A DNA stretch of 64,000 bases from Flavobacteriales bacterium UBA4422 (GCA_002389645.1 DGQE01000012.1:146064-210063), one strand, 5' to 3'. Numbered from the stretch's first letter, positions 53,923 through 62,598 are shown. Numbers and translations: made by a program. Notes: generated by a model from the sequence alone, not told the origin.

Positions 53923-54525
53923 ATGAAAATTATGGAGCACTATTTAGCGGGAGATAAGAAGGAAGAAGGAAAAGACAAAAAATCAGAAGGCCGTCTGATT
54001 TCAGAAAAATACCTTGAGAAAAGAATAGTTTTTTTGTGGGGCGGAGTTGATGATGACTCTGCTAAGCACGTTATAGATCGATTGCTCTATCTCGAAAGCG
54101 AAAAGCCAGGCGATCCAATTCAGTTCTATATTAATTCACCTGGTGGATATGTCACTTCAGGTATGGCTATATATGATACTATGAAAATGGTTTCGTCTCC
54201 CATCCACACAATCTGTATGGGATTAGCGGCTTCAATGGGCTCAATATTACTTTCTGGTGGCGAAAAAGGACATAGAAAGATATTCACACATGGCAGAGTT
54301 ATGATTCATCAACCGAGCCTCGGAGGATTTCAAGGAACGGCAAGCGATATCGAAATTCAGACGCGAGAAATAGTAAAAACAAAACAGTTAAGTGCTCAAA
54401 TTCTAGCCGATAACTGTGGACAAGATTTCGACAGAGTGATGAAAGATTTTAACCGCGATCATTGGTTAAATGCAAAAGACTCGATAGATTACGGTATTGT
54501 AGATAAAATTCAATCCAAGCTTTAA
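53923..54525 (+). CDS. clpP: ATP-dependent Clp protease proteolytic subunit
   Basis: A 200-residue serine peptidase that forms the double-ring proteolytic core with ClpA/ClpX-type unfoldases. Catalytic triad: S104 in GLAASMGS, H129 in MIHQPS, and D175 in KDFNRD. Other family text includes FYINSPGGYVTSGMAIYDTMK and the YGIVDKI ending. The N-terminal 25 residues are Lys/Glu-rich, unlike the usual short leader. No clpX or tig gene is adjacent, so it may be a second ClpP or separated from its partner. Firm family call. Confidence 0.92.
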   Translation: MKIMEHYLAGDKKEEGKDKKSEGRLISEKYLEKRIVFLWGGVDDDSAKHVIDRLLYLESEKPGDPIQFYINSPGGYVTSGMAIYDTMKMVSSPIHTICMGLAASMGSILLSGGEKGHRKIFTHGRVMIHQPSLGGFQGTASDIEIQTREIVKTKQLSAQILADNCGQDFDRVMKDFNRDHWLNAKDSIDYGIVDKIQSKL

Positions 54526-54577
54526 AACGACGTAGACCAAAGTCATACTTTGGCTGTACCTTTTAAATAGTTCGAGA

Positions 54578-54967
54578 ATGAAAGTTTGTGTAATTGATGA
54601 CGATGATATTTACCAGTTCTTACTAAAAAAAGAACTGAAGCACACCCAATTGGTCGATAAAGTCCAAGTTTTTACGGATGGTTAGAAAGCCATGAACTTT
54701 TTTACTGAGAACAAAGATGAGTCAAATCTATTGCCAGATGTTATTTTTTTAGACATCAACATGCCTGTAATGAATGGCTGGCAATTTCTCGAACAGTTTA
54801 AAGAAGTTCAACCCTCTTTCAACAAGGAAATAGTAATTTACTCGGTAAGCAGTTCTTTTGACGATAGAGATATCAATAGATCTAAAGAATACACTGAAGT
54901 CACTGATTATATCATCAAACCAGTTAAGCGTGCAAACCTACTGAACGTGCTGCGTGAGTTTAACTAA
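54578..54967 (+). pseudogene. CheY-like response regulator interrupted by an in-frame amber stop
   Basis: ATG 54578 opens a receiver domain (MKVCVIDDDDIYQFLLKKEL, acidic pocket present) that runs 35 codons to TAG at 54683-54685. The same frame then continues without interruption to 54967 with the rest of the receiver: DVIFLDINMPVMNGW (phospho-acceptor Asp59), YSVSSS (Thr/Ser switch), and DYIIKPV (conserved Lys). Both halves align with a complete receiver of about 129 residues. One base change (for example AAG, GAG or CAG to TAG) accounts for it. A downstream ATG at 54692 could start a truncated product lacking the acidic pocket. Recent pseudogene, sequence error, or read-through. Confidence 0.85.
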
Positions 54968-54980
54968 GTTACAATCATCA

Positions 54981-55901
54981 TCATTTCCCACCTGACCTTA
55001 TATCGGTATATTTATTTGAATTAGCCGGGTCTATTGTCTCCAAAAGGGTAATAACTTCCTCTCTTTCTTGAGACTCAGCTTTGGAGTAAAGCTTAATTAT
55101 CTCATCATTTTTAGCTGTAAAAAACAGCCTTGTATTGAATGAGTTTGGTTCAGCCTGATGTACTTTTTCAATCAATGTTAACGCGTTTGTAACGACTGCC
55201 CGACCCTTTTGAACGTTATCAACCATTTGATCAAACCCCAATCGATGGTATTTATAATTACACTCTCTTAACGGCTTAAATCTTGGGTTCAGATAATTCT
55301 GAACTAACCAATATCGATTATTTCTAGACGAAAAAGACTGCCATCCTGGTTGTCCAGATGTGGTGGCGTTACTGACAATTTGCTGTGCCTTTTGCCATAG
55401 CTCCTCGCCTCCATAAAAAGAGTAAGAGTCATAGTCCATAGCCATAATTACATAAGCATAATAGCCAAGAATTGATGTGAGTTCAGATATATAAGCATTG
55501 GTAGAAAAGTCCAATACATCAAATTGCAAATACTTGAACTGAACCGTTTCATCTTGAAACTTGAAAATGTTACTCGAATAGGTTGTTCCGTATATAGGTC
55601 GCGATGATGATACCTGAAAGGTGGCCTCATAAGTATCTGTAGACAAACGTTTATCAATCTGAATGAGAATACTGCAGTCAATTCGTTCGGAAGGAGCGAA
55701 TTTATCGTTTGTCCATCGCTTATTATTCATGAACTCGAAAACCGATTGTTGCAAGGCGTCAAAAATGGTGTTATCTCCAATAGCAATTTGCTGACTATTG
55801 ATCTGAACTTGACAGTTCAACTCCTGAGATCGAGCGGAAAGGCCTGCAAGCAAAATAATCACCAACAGTATTGAAAATCTAAACCAATAATTCAAGCTCA
55901 T
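54981..55901 (-). CDS. DUF4835 family periplasmic protein
   Basis: About 306 residues from ATG 55901, signal peptide ending ARSQ. Landmarks of DUF4835 are ELNCQVQINSQQI at the mature start, then NNKRWTNDKFAPSERIDCSILIQI, FDVLDFSTNAYISELTSILGYYAYVIMAMDYDSYSFYGGE, and QQIVSNATTSGQPGW. The family is conserved in Bacteroidota next to coaBC, as here. Role unknown but probably envelope. Start overlaps the coaBC stop by 23 bases; the last gene of the bamD operon. Confidence 0.9.
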   Translation of the reverse strand: MSLNYWFRFSILLVIILLAGLSARSQELNCQVQINSQQIAIGDNTIFDALQQSVFEFMNNKRWTNDKFAPSERIDCSILIQIDKRLSTDTYEATFQVSSSRPIYGTTYSSNIFKFQDETVQFKYLQFDVLDFSTNAYISELTSILGYYAYVIMAMDYDSYSFYGGEELWQKAQQIVSNATTSGQPGWQSFSSRNNRYWLVQNYLNPRFKPLRECNYKYHRLGFDQMVDNVQKGRAVVTNALTLIEKVHQAEPNSFNTRLFFTAKNDEIIKLYSKAESQEREEVITLLETIDPANSNKYTDIRSGGK

Positions 55902-57072
55902 CGAGTATATCTTTAGCAACATTAAGCTTCATCTTTAGTTCGTTCTTCTGAACTCTATCTGGAAAAACAAATGTTACTCTGTTTGTGTCGGAACCAAAAC
56001 CCGCTCCTTCATCACGGAGTGAGTTTAAAACGAGCATGTCAGCGTTTTTATTTTTCAATTTCTTTTTGGCATTCTCCAATTCATTATCGGTTTCGAGTGC
56101 AAAGCCAACAAGAACTTGATGTTTTTTTGTTTCACCGCAAAACGCCAGAATATCTCGAGTAGATTCAAGTTGAATATTATCTATTCCACCACTTTCTTTT
56201 TTAATCTTACTATCGGCAACTTTTAACGGTCGGTAATCAGCAACTGCAGCTGACATTATCAGGCCATCACATTGGGGAAAGTGTTCGTCAACTGCGTTAA
56301 ACATGTCAAGAGCAGAAGTGACATTAACTCTTAGCACATTATCTGGAGTTTGCAGATGAGTTGGTCCTGAAATCAGCACTACTTCTGCTCCTCTTTCAGC
56401 GGCATCTTGAGCTATCGCGAACCCCATTTTACCAGACGAGTGATTACCAATAAAGCGCACAGGATCAATGGCTTCATATGTTGGCCCAGCAGTTACAACC
56501 AGCTTTTTTCCTTTCAAAGGAGATTTCAAATCAAAATAATCATCTATAGTCTGAAGAATAATTTCAGGCTCTTTCATCCTGCCCTTTCCAATCAACCCGC
56601 TCGCTAACTCTCCCTCATCAAAGTCCAATACTTTGACACCTCTTTCTTGCAATGCATTTAAGTTATTGACTGTGGTGATATGGTCTGACATATCTAAATC
56701 CATTGCAGGCGCCACCATTAAAGGGCAGCCTAAACTCAGCACAACAGCCAAAAGCAAATTATCACATTCACCAGTAACCAACTTTGCTAAGGTATTGGCA
56801 GACAATGGCGCTATTACCATCAAGTCGGCCCATTTCCCCAATTCCACGTGATTTGTCCACTCACCTGACGTCTCATTCGAAACATAAGCGCTACTAACTG
56901 GGTTCTTGCTTAATGTGGCTAAGGTGAGCGGTGTAACAAAAGACAAAGCCGATGGCGTCATAACAACACGCACATCGGCTCCATTTTTTACCAACTCTCG
57001 GGTGAGAGTGATTATTTTATACGCTGCAATACTGCCTGCAATGCCAAGAAGTATTTTTTTTCCCTTCAGCAT
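55879..57072 (-). CDS. coaBC: Bifunctional phosphopantothenoylcysteine decarboxylase/synthetase
   Basis: A 397-residue fusion that makes 4'-phosphopantetheine from phosphopantothenate and cysteine (coenzyme A pathway). The CoaC part (about 1-185) has the flavin-binding GIAGSIAAYK, the catalytic His in NHVELGKWAD, and PAMDLDM. The CoaB part starts at about 190 with VVTAGPTYEAIDPVRFIGNHSSGKMG and includes SAAVADYRP. Two CoaC positions depart from the E. coli pattern: PAMD instead of PAMN, and ASGLIGKGRM where a Cys is usual. I expect these to be lineage typical. Fourth-position neighbour logic: bamD-rpoZ-coaBC. Confidence 0.95.
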   Translation of the reverse strand: MLKGKKILLGIAGSIAAYKIITLTRELVKNGADVRVVMTPSALSFVTPLTLATLSKNPVSSAYVSNETSGEWTNHVELGKWADLMVIAPLSANTLAKLVTGECDNLLLAVVLSLGCPLMVAPAMDLDMSDHITTVNNLNALQERGVKVLDFDEGELASGLIGKGRMKEPEIILQTIDDYFDLKSPLKGKKLVVTAGPTYEAIDPVRFIGNHSSGKMGFAIAQDAAERGAEVVLISGPTHLQTPDNVLRVNVTSALDMFNAVDEHFPQCDGLIMSAAVADYRPLKVADSKIKKESGGIDNIQLESTRDILAFCGETKKHQVLVGFALETDNELENAKKKLKNKNADMLVLNSLRDEGAGFGSDTNRVTFVFPDRVQKNELKMKLNVAKDILDELELLV

Positions 57073-57083
57073 TAGGGGAAATG

Positions 57084-57443
57084 TTAGGCTTGTGAGCTAT
57101 CCTCAGCAGCTGCTTCTATTTCTGGTCTTCTGTAGTACACTCGACCCGCGATAAACTCTTCCATTGCCAATGTTGATGGCTTAGCAAGGCGCTCGTACAT
57201 CTTAGAAATTTCAATCTGCTCTCTATTCTCAAAAATCTCTTCAAGGCTATCTGTTACAGAAGCAAATTCTAGCAACTTAGAGTCTAGCTCTTGTTTGATT
57301 TGAGTACCCACCTGATTCGCTCTTTTTGAAACGATTGTAATCGCCTCATATAGATTATCACACTGCGCCTCTAATGTTTGAGCATCACGAGTTACCGCGC
57401 TTGAAGGGGCCTCAAATTTTTGATATTCTTTCAATAAATCCAT
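57084..57443 (-). CDS. rpoZ: RNA polymerase omega subunit (Bacteroidota type)
   Basis: A 119-residue protein with an omega-like middle (AITIVSKRANQVGTQIKQELDSKL, about residues 35-60) and the downstream PSTLAMEEFIAGRVYYRRPE segment characteristic of the Bacteroidota omega family. It assists assembly of RNA polymerase. The start is one base beyond the bamD stop (57445/57443), and coaBC follows 11 bases later, so all are cotranscribed. Confidence 0.92.
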   Translation of the reverse strand: MDLLKEYQKFEAPSSAVTRDAQTLEAQCDNLYEAITIVSKRANQVGTQIKQELDSKLLEFASVTDSLEEIFENREQIEISKMYERLAKPSTLAMEEFIAGRVYYRRPEIEAAAEDSSQA

Positions 57444-57444
57444 T

Positions 57445-58251
57445 TCAACTTAAGTTTTTAGATTCCTGTTGCATTCGTTGAAGCTTTTCATACATTGTTT
57501 CTGCTTCTCGGAGGTTTTCACTGTTTGGAAAACGGTCGACAAAAGTAACGTAAGCATCGATTGCTATCTCAATTCGCTCTAATTTTTTATCCTCTACACT
57601 ATTTAATGCTAAAAGAAAGGCAGACTTAAGCTCTAAAAACCACGTTTCTTCCTTCTTTTTGCTAGCCGGGTATTTGCGATTAAAGTTTGAAAACGCCATC
57701 TGCGCGGCACGGTACCGCTCCATTTTGTAAAACAACTTAGCCGCTTTGTAGTCTTTAAACTCTAACTTCAATCGCATTTCATCCAAGAGTAGATTGCATG
57801 AATCAATACGCCTACTTTCAGGGTGATCAATTGCAAACAATTGCAATGCGCGAATCGCTTTTTGAGTATCTGCTTGATCTAGAGACCACTTCGGAGACAA
57901 TAAATAATTGCAATAAGCCGCAAGAAATTGGCATTCTTCGGCATATTCAGAGCTCGGGTAATTCTTGTAGAATTGACTCAATCTATGCGAAGCTAGAATG
58001 TAATCTTTCAAGCTAAAATCACACTTTGCCTGCAGGTATGCGATGCGTTCGCCTTTAGTTGTTCCTCTATAAACGATATACAACTCTTCTAACAAAGGAT
58101 AGGCTCTCGTGAACTTTCCGTCTTTATAATAGTTTAAAGCAGTATCATATTTATACTGCATGTCGTCACTTTTCAACACCTTCCTATACTCAGTACACGA
58201 ACTTAGAACGGTGAATAATGACAGTATTGCTATTAAAAATCGAAGTTTCAT
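57445..58251 (-). CDS. bamD: Outer membrane protein assembly factor BamD
   Basis: A 268-residue lipoprotein (lipobox LSSC near residue 19) of TPR type that works with BamA to fold outer-membrane beta-barrels. TPR-like helices cover the body: DTALNYYKDGKFTRAYPLLEEL, QAKCDFSLKDYILASHRLSQFYKNYPSSEYAEECQFL, then ALQLFAIDHPESRRIDSC, YRAAQMAFSNFNRKYPAS, and AIDAYVTFVDRFPNSENLREAE. First gene of the bamD-rpoZ-coaBC-DUF4835 operon, with a -7 element close upstream. Confidence 0.92.
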   Translation of the reverse strand: MKLRFLIAILSLFTVLSSCTEYRKVLKSDDMQYKYDTALNYYKDGKFTRAYPLLEELYIVYRGTTKGERIAYLQAKCDFSLKDYILASHRLSQFYKNYPSSEYAEECQFLAAYCNYLLSPKWSLDQADTQKAIRALQLFAIDHPESRRIDSCNLLLDEMRLKLEFKDYKAAKLFYKMERYRAAQMAFSNFNRKYPASKKKEETWFLELKSAFLLALNSVEDKKLERIEIAIDAYVTFVDRFPNSENLREAETMYEKLQRMQQESKNLS

Positions 58252-58259
58252 TGAAGGTG

Positions 58260-58267
58260 CGAAATTA
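58260..58267 (-). promoter_or_regulatory. -7 element (TAATTTCG) for the bamD operon
   Basis: TAnnTTCG on the minus strand, eight bases before ATG 58251. Confidence 0.45.
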
Positions 58268-58345
58268 ATGGTCTTATTCGTTTAAACGTGTTAATAAATG
58301 ATTCCGTATCACAAGCAAACTACATTTTATAGAAATTCATATTGC

Positions 58346-58353
58346 TAACTTTG
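58346..58353 (+). promoter_or_regulatory. -7 element (TAACTTTG)
   Basis: Exact TAnnTTTG, 33 bases before ATG 58387 of the alpha-oxoamine synthase gene. Confidence 0.55.
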
Positions 58354-58386
58354 TCAACTTATTAGAATTAAACTTAATCTCATTGT

Positions 58387-59631
58387 ATGAAAGACATTTT
58401 TGAGAAAATAAAAGAAAACAGAGGACCACTTGGTCAATATAGTCAAGTTGGTCACGGCTACTTTTTCTTCCCCAAACTTGAAGGACCAATTTCAAATAGA
58501 ATGCAATTCCGTGGCAAGGATGTCTTGACATGGAGCCTTAATAATTACTTAGGTCTTGCAAACCATCCCGAGGTTAGAGAGGCGGACGCGAAGGCTTCTA
58601 CTGACTGGGGTTTAGCTTACCCAATGGGAGCAAGAATGATGTCAGGTAATTCTAATTTCCACGAGCAGCTAGAGGCTGAACTTTCAGCATATGTTGGCAA
58701 AGAAGATACGATTCTATTGAATTATGGTTATCAGGGAATGGCGTCAACTATTGATGCTTTAGTTGATAGAAATGATGTCATTGTTTATGATAGTGAATCA
58801 CACGCTTGTATCATGGATGGCATGAGAATGCATGTTGGAAAACGATTTGTTTATCAGCACAACGACATCGAAAGCTTAAGAACGCAGCTAGGAAGAGCTA
58901 AAAAACTTGTTGAAAACACGAATGGAGGTGTTCTAGTGATTACCGAAGGTGTTTTTGGAATGGCCGGAGATCAAGGGAAATTAAAAGAAATCGTTGAATT
59001 AAAGAGCGAGTTTGATTTTCGTCTTTTCGTTGATGACGCTCATGGTATCGGAACAATGGGTCCTAGAGGAGCAGGAACTGGAGAAGAACAAGGATGCATG
59101 GATGGTATCGATGTTTACTTTGGAACATTCGCCAAGTCATTCGCACTAATCGGAGGCTTCATTTCAAGTGAAGAAAAGATTGTAGAATACCTACGTTACA
59201 ACACACGCTCTCAAATTTTCGCGAAGTCGCTGCCAATGCCGATTGTAATCGGTGCTTTGAAAAGACTTGAGTTAATGAGAGACCAACCTCAACACAAGGA
59301 AAACCTTTGGAAGATCGTAAACTCACTTCAAAGTAAATTGCTGGCAAATGGTTTTAATTTGGGAAGAACAAACTCTCCTGTAACTCCAGTGTTTTTAAGT
59401 GGAGGTCCATTTGAGGCGGCAAATGTCATTCTTGATTTAAGGGAAAATCACGGTATTTTCTGTTCAATGGTAATTTACCCTGTAGTGCCTAAGGACACAA
59501 TTATGCTGAGATTAATTCCAACAGCTTCTCACACCGAAGAAGATGTGCTATACACTATTGATATCTTCACTAAAGTGAAGGATAAATTACAGAATGGATT
59601 TTACGCCAAAGACAAGATTGTTTACGCTTAA
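58387..59631 (+). CDS. Alpha-oxoamine synthase (serine palmitoyltransferase or cysteate acyltransferase type)
   Basis: A 414-residue PLP-dependent enzyme of the alpha-oxoamine synthase family, which condenses an amino acid with an acyl-CoA. Family segments are WSLNNYLGLANHPEV, YPMGARMMSGNSNFHEQLE, VDDAHGIGTMGPRG and the PLP lysine in FGTFAKSFALIGG. In Bacteroidota the same fold initiates sphingolipid synthesis (serine) or sulfonolipid synthesis (cysteate). The two cannot be told apart by eye. No lipid-pathway partners are adjacent. A transcription terminator follows. Confidence 0.88.
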   Translation: MKDIFEKIKENRGPLGQYSQVGHGYFFFPKLEGPISNRMQFRGKDVLTWSLNNYLGLANHPEVREADAKASTDWGLAYPMGARMMSGNSNFHEQLEAELSAYVGKEDTILLNYGYQGMASTIDALVDRNDVIVYDSESHACIMDGMRMHVGKRFVYQHNDIESLRTQLGRAKKLVENTNGGVLVITEGVFGMAGDQGKLKEIVELKSEFDFRLFVDDAHGIGTMGPRGAGTGEEQGCMDGIDVYFGTFAKSFALIGGFISSEEKIVEYLRYNTRSQIFAKSLPMPIVIGALKRLELMRDQPQHKENLWKIVNSLQSKLLANGFNLGRTNSPVTPVFLSGGPFEAANVILDLRENHGIFCSMVIYPVVPKDTIMLRLIPTASHTEEDVLYTIDIFTKVKDKLQNGFYAKDKIVYA

Positions 59632-59648
59632 ATAGTTCTAATAATTTC

Positions 59649-59679
59649 AAAAAAAGGCTGGATTATCCAGCCTTTTTTT
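59649..59679. terminator. Bidirectional intrinsic terminator
   Basis: Seven A, stem GGCTGGA/TCCAGCC with a TTA loop, seven T. Very strong; ends 28 bases before the DUF2911 gene ATG. Confidence 0.9.
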
Positions 59680-59706
59680 CGTTAAATGAACCCAATCAAA
59701 TTAAAT

Positions 59707-60573
59707 ATGAAAAGAATTGTAATCGCTTCATTACTGGCTTTAGCAACCACCATTAGTTCACAAGCGCAAGAGCTTCCGAAACCAAGTCCCAGTGCTTCTG
59801 TAACACAAACAGTAGGTCTTACAGACATTACCGTAGTATATTCTAGACCGGGAGTAAAAGACCGAACCATTTGGGGTGATTTAGTGCCTTATGGTAAGCT
59901 TTGGAGAGCAGGCGCTAACAAAGCGACTCAGTTCAGTACATCAGCGGACATTAAAGTTGAAGAACAGAATTTACCAAAAGGTGACTATTCAGTATTTATA
60001 ATGCCTCAAAGTGATGCAGCATGGGTTGTTGTTTTCAATAAGGAAACAGAACTATGGGGAGCTGGTAACTACAAAAAAGAAATGGACCAATTGCGCATTG
60101 AGGTGAGTCCTGTAGAAGCGAAAAGCATGACAGAGCGACTTGAGTATCACTTTACTGATGTTGACATGAATTCTGCTATATTCTCTCTCAACTGGGCAGG
60201 AACTCAGCTGGATATGAAGATTAGTGCAGATCCAACTAAGCAAGCCATCAGAAACATTGAGGATGCATTGAGTGACTCTGAAGTAGACGATAAATGGAAA
60301 GTTTATCGCTCGGGAGCCAGCTATGCTCGCGATGTTAAAATGACCGAAAAAGGTCTTGAATGGATTAAAAAATCAGTAGAATTAAACAGTAAAAGCTGGT
60401 ACAGCTATTGGGTTTATTCAAGCCTACTAGCTCAAAACAAAGAGTATAAAAAGGCGACTGAAATGGCAAACAAGTCAATTGCCATTGGAAAAGAAGATGC
60501 TAAAGCAAATTCTGAAACATTCTCTTACGAATCGAGAATTCAAGCAGACATAGATAGTTGGAAAAACAAGTAA
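59707..60573 (+). CDS. DUF2911 domain secreted protein with TPR-like tail
   Basis: A 288-residue protein from ATG 59707 (an earlier ATG at 59686 is inside the terminator region). Signal peptide ending SSQAQ. The DUF2911 domain is clear: SPSASVTQTVGLTDITVVYSRPGVKDRTIWGDLVPYGKLWRAGANKATQ, then LPKGDYSVFIMPQ. The C-terminal 100 residues are helical with a TPR-like feel (WYSYWVYSSLLAQNKEYKKATEMANKSIAIG). Common in marine Bacteroidota; function unknown. Confidence 0.9.
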   Translation: MKRIVIASLLALATTISSQAQELPKPSPSASVTQTVGLTDITVVYSRPGVKDRTIWGDLVPYGKLWRAGANKATQFSTSADIKVEEQNLPKGDYSVFIMPQSDAAWVVVFNKETELWGAGNYKKEMDQLRIEVSPVEAKSMTERLEYHFTDVDMNSAIFSLNWAGTQLDMKISADPTKQAIRNIEDALSDSEVDDKWKVYRSGASYARDVKMTEKGLEWIKKSVELNSKSWYSYWVYSSLLAQNKEYKKATEMANKSIAIGKEDAKANSETFSYESRIQADIDSWKNK

Positions 60574-60589
60574 ATAAAATCTATATCAC

Positions 60590-61369
60590 TTATTGAAATG
60601 AGATCAGCTCAATCTCAAAAATGAGTGTTTCACCTGGCCCAATCTTACCGCCAGCTCCTCTATCACCATAAGCAAGGTCACTAGGAACGTAGAAGCGATA
60701 CTTCGAACCAACTGTCAATAGCTGCACACCTTCTGTCCAACCCTTAATAACTTGGTTCAATCCAAACGTAGCGGGCTCTCCTCTATCTACACTGCTATCG
60801 AATACACTCCCGTCTATTTTCGTTCCGTGGTAATGCACAGTCACCTTACTACTAGCTGTTGGATGATCTCCACCATCTCCTTTCTTCAGCACTTCGTATT
60901 GCAACCCACTCTCAGTAGTTGTTACACCTTCTTTCTTTCCATTTTCAGCCAAATAGGCCGCTGATTGAGCTTTCATTTCTTTCATTCTTGCTTCTGACAG
61001 TTTAGTCATATATTCATTTAAAACGTTCTGAGCATCTTCTGGAGAAATCATGGTTTGCCTTCCTAACATAGACTCAATCAAGCCTTTACTCAATGCAGAA
61101 AAATTCATATCGTTAATTCCCTGAGCTTTCAAGTTCTCACCTATGGAAACACCATAGGCATAACTAACAACATCCATTTCTTTCGACTTATCTAACTGCC
61201 CACCATACAAACTAATAAGGTCTGCTTGATTCTTCATCAATTCAGACAGAGCTTGCTTTGTTTCTTCTTGTGCTTTGATAATTTGGTCTTGCTTTTCGGC
61301 CGAAGCTTTTTGAGCCATGGTCAAACTAGAAAATCCAATTAGAAAACTAAAAATTACTACTCTTTTCAT
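60590..61369 (-). CDS. FKBP-type peptidyl-prolyl cis-trans isomerase
   Basis: A 259-residue periplasmic isomerase. Signal peptide to about residue 19 (TMAQ), an FKBP N-terminal helical domain with KASAEKQDQIIKAQEE and YAYGVSIGENLKAQG, then the catalytic FKBP domain from about 155 (YEVLKKGDGGDHPTASSKVTVHYHGTKIDGSVFDSSVDRGEPATFGLNQVIKGW). The aromatic-pocket pattern VHYHGT...FDSS...VIKGW is complete. Similar to FkpA/Mip. It follows the TerB/DnaJ gene on the minus strand, 7 bases away. Confidence 0.93.
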   Translation of the reverse strand: MKRVVIFSFLIGFSSLTMAQKASAEKQDQIIKAQEETKQALSELMKNQADLISLYGGQLDKSKEMDVVSYAYGVSIGENLKAQGINDMNFSALSKGLIESMLGRQTMISPEDAQNVLNEYMTKLSEARMKEMKAQSAAYLAENGKKEGVTTTESGLQYEVLKKGDGGDHPTASSKVTVHYHGTKIDGSVFDSSVDRGEPATFGLNQVIKGWTEGVQLLTVGSKYRFYVPSDLAYGDRGAGGKIGPGETLIFEIELISFQ

Positions 61370-61376
61370 CTATCTA

Positions 61377-62096
61377 TTATTTATTCAATTTTTCATACGC
61401 CTCTTGCACCTGTCTGAATTTCTCCTCAGCTGCAGTTTTCACATCATCACCAACATCACCCAACTTATCAGGATGATATTTTTTAGCCATCTTTCGATAG
61501 GCTGTTTTTATTTCTTGCTGACTAGCATCGGGTTCAACTTCCAAAATTCGGTAGAAGCGATCTTTATCTTGATCATACATAGCCTCTAATGACAGCAAGT
61601 CCTTTTCAGAAATCAATAGCAATCGTGCAATTCTAGTAACCAGATCCCACTCCTTCTTGTGCAGCTCACCATCTGCATTAGCTATTCCAACTAAGAAATG
61701 AACCAGCTGCAAACGTTGCGCATGATTCATAAATCCTACAATTTGCCGACATACAGGCACAAGGTCAATATCTCGCTGAAGCAAATCCTTAAGAACTCTT
61801 AGAAGTTCTTTTGACTTTTCCTCACCAAACTGCGCTACCAAGAATTTCTTGATATAGTTCAATTCTGATTTCAAGACTCGGTCGTCAGCGCGCATAACTT
61901 CTGCCGCAAGCACCAATAAGCTAATGGTAAAATCTCCTTGATGTGTTTGTGAACCCGAAGAATCTCCTGTAGGATTGACTTCAAGTGTAGCATTCTGCCA
62001 CAGGTAACCCAAAGAGAAACCTACGAGCCCTCCAATCGGACCTCCGAAAGCCCACCCTAACGCTCCACCGAGCCATTTTGCATATTTTGATCCCAT
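61377..62096 (-). CDS. DjlA-like protein: glycine-rich anchor, TerB domain, C-terminal J domain
   Basis: A 239-residue protein. N-terminal Gly-rich hydrophobic segment (WLGGALGWAFGGPIGGLVGFSLGYLW) likely membrane-inserted, a TerB-type helical domain (about 50-160, with VRADDR, ANADGELHKKEWDLV), and a C-terminal J domain with the HPD motif in KKYHPDKLGD. The order matches DjlA-type co-chaperones that recruit DnaK. Upstream of the FKBP gene in the same direction (7-base gap). A -7 element is 11 bases upstream of the ATG. Confidence 0.9.
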   Translation of the reverse strand: MGSKYAKWLGGALGWAFGGPIGGLVGFSLGYLWQNATLEVNPTGDSSGSQTHQGDFTISLLVLAAEVMRADDRVLKSELNYIKKFLVAQFGEEKSKELLRVLKDLLQRDIDLVPVCRQIVGFMNHAQRLQLVHFLVGIANADGELHKKEWDLVTRIARLLLISEKDLLSLEAMYDQDKDRFYRILEVEPDASQQEIKTAYRKMAKKYHPDKLGDVGDDVKTAAEEKFRQVQEAYEKLNK

Positions 62097-62107
62097 AATG
62101 AAGCGGC

Positions 62108-62115
62108 CAAATATA
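62108..62115 (-). promoter_or_regulatory. -7 element (TATATTTG)
   Basis: Exact TAnnTTTG on the minus strand, 11 bases before ATG 62096. Confidence 0.5.
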
Positions 62116-62145
62116 ATTGATTAAAATTGCGCGTTATTAAAGTAA

Positions 62146-62580
62146 ATGCCAAAGGTTTTTAAATACATCACTCCGCTTATTCCATCTGCAGGTGTATACT
62201 ATTTTACGACCGATGCAGACATCCTCTATGAAGTCAGGTTTGGACGAAAGCAATCAGATATTTTATCTGTAAATATTGTATTTGGCGTATTAAACGATGA
62301 GTTCGATGGAGAAGAGTATACATTAACCAACAAAGGAGAATTTTACTCTGTAATGGTGACAATTCTCGAAATAATTAAACACTTTAAGTCACAGAATAAA
62401 AACGTTCATCACTATGAATTTTCAGGCGAGCCAACTCAGAAGTACGAATTGAACAGTGGCCCAACCAAACGTACAAAAATCTATTTAAGATGGGCGAAAA
62501 GAGTGTTTCCTGAGAATGAGTGGAATCACAGTTTAGAAGGAAATAAGGTTGTAATTGAAAGATTAAAGCAAAATCTATAA
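62146..62580 (+). CDS. Hypothetical protein
   Basis: A 144-residue cytosolic protein without signal peptide. Alternating strands (YYFTTDADILYEVRFG, LSVNIVFGVLN) and helices (EFYSVMVTILEIIKHF) precede a basic part ending RTKIYLRWAKRVFPENEW. I recognise no family with confidence. It is divergent from the TerB/DnaJ gene (49 bases apart) and upstream of the tRNA-Ser. Confidence 0.7.
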   Translation: MPKVFKYITPLIPSAGVYYFTTDADILYEVRFGRKQSDILSVNIVFGVLNDEFDGEEYTLTNKGEFYSVMVTILEIIKHFKSQNKNVHHYEFSGEPTQKYELNSGPTKRTKIYLRWAKRVFPENEWNHSLEGNKVVIERLKQNL

Positions 62581-62598
62581 ATTATTTCATGATTCTTT

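Noticed and set aside
53923..54525. ClpP as part of a clpP-clpX-tig housekeeping cluster
   Set aside because: No clpX, tig or lon is nearby; partners must lie elsewhere, so the cluster cannot be claimed.
54683..54685. Genome-wide amber recoding or pyrrolysine insertion
   Set aside because: Several intact genes in the window end in TAG, so it is a normal stop codon here.
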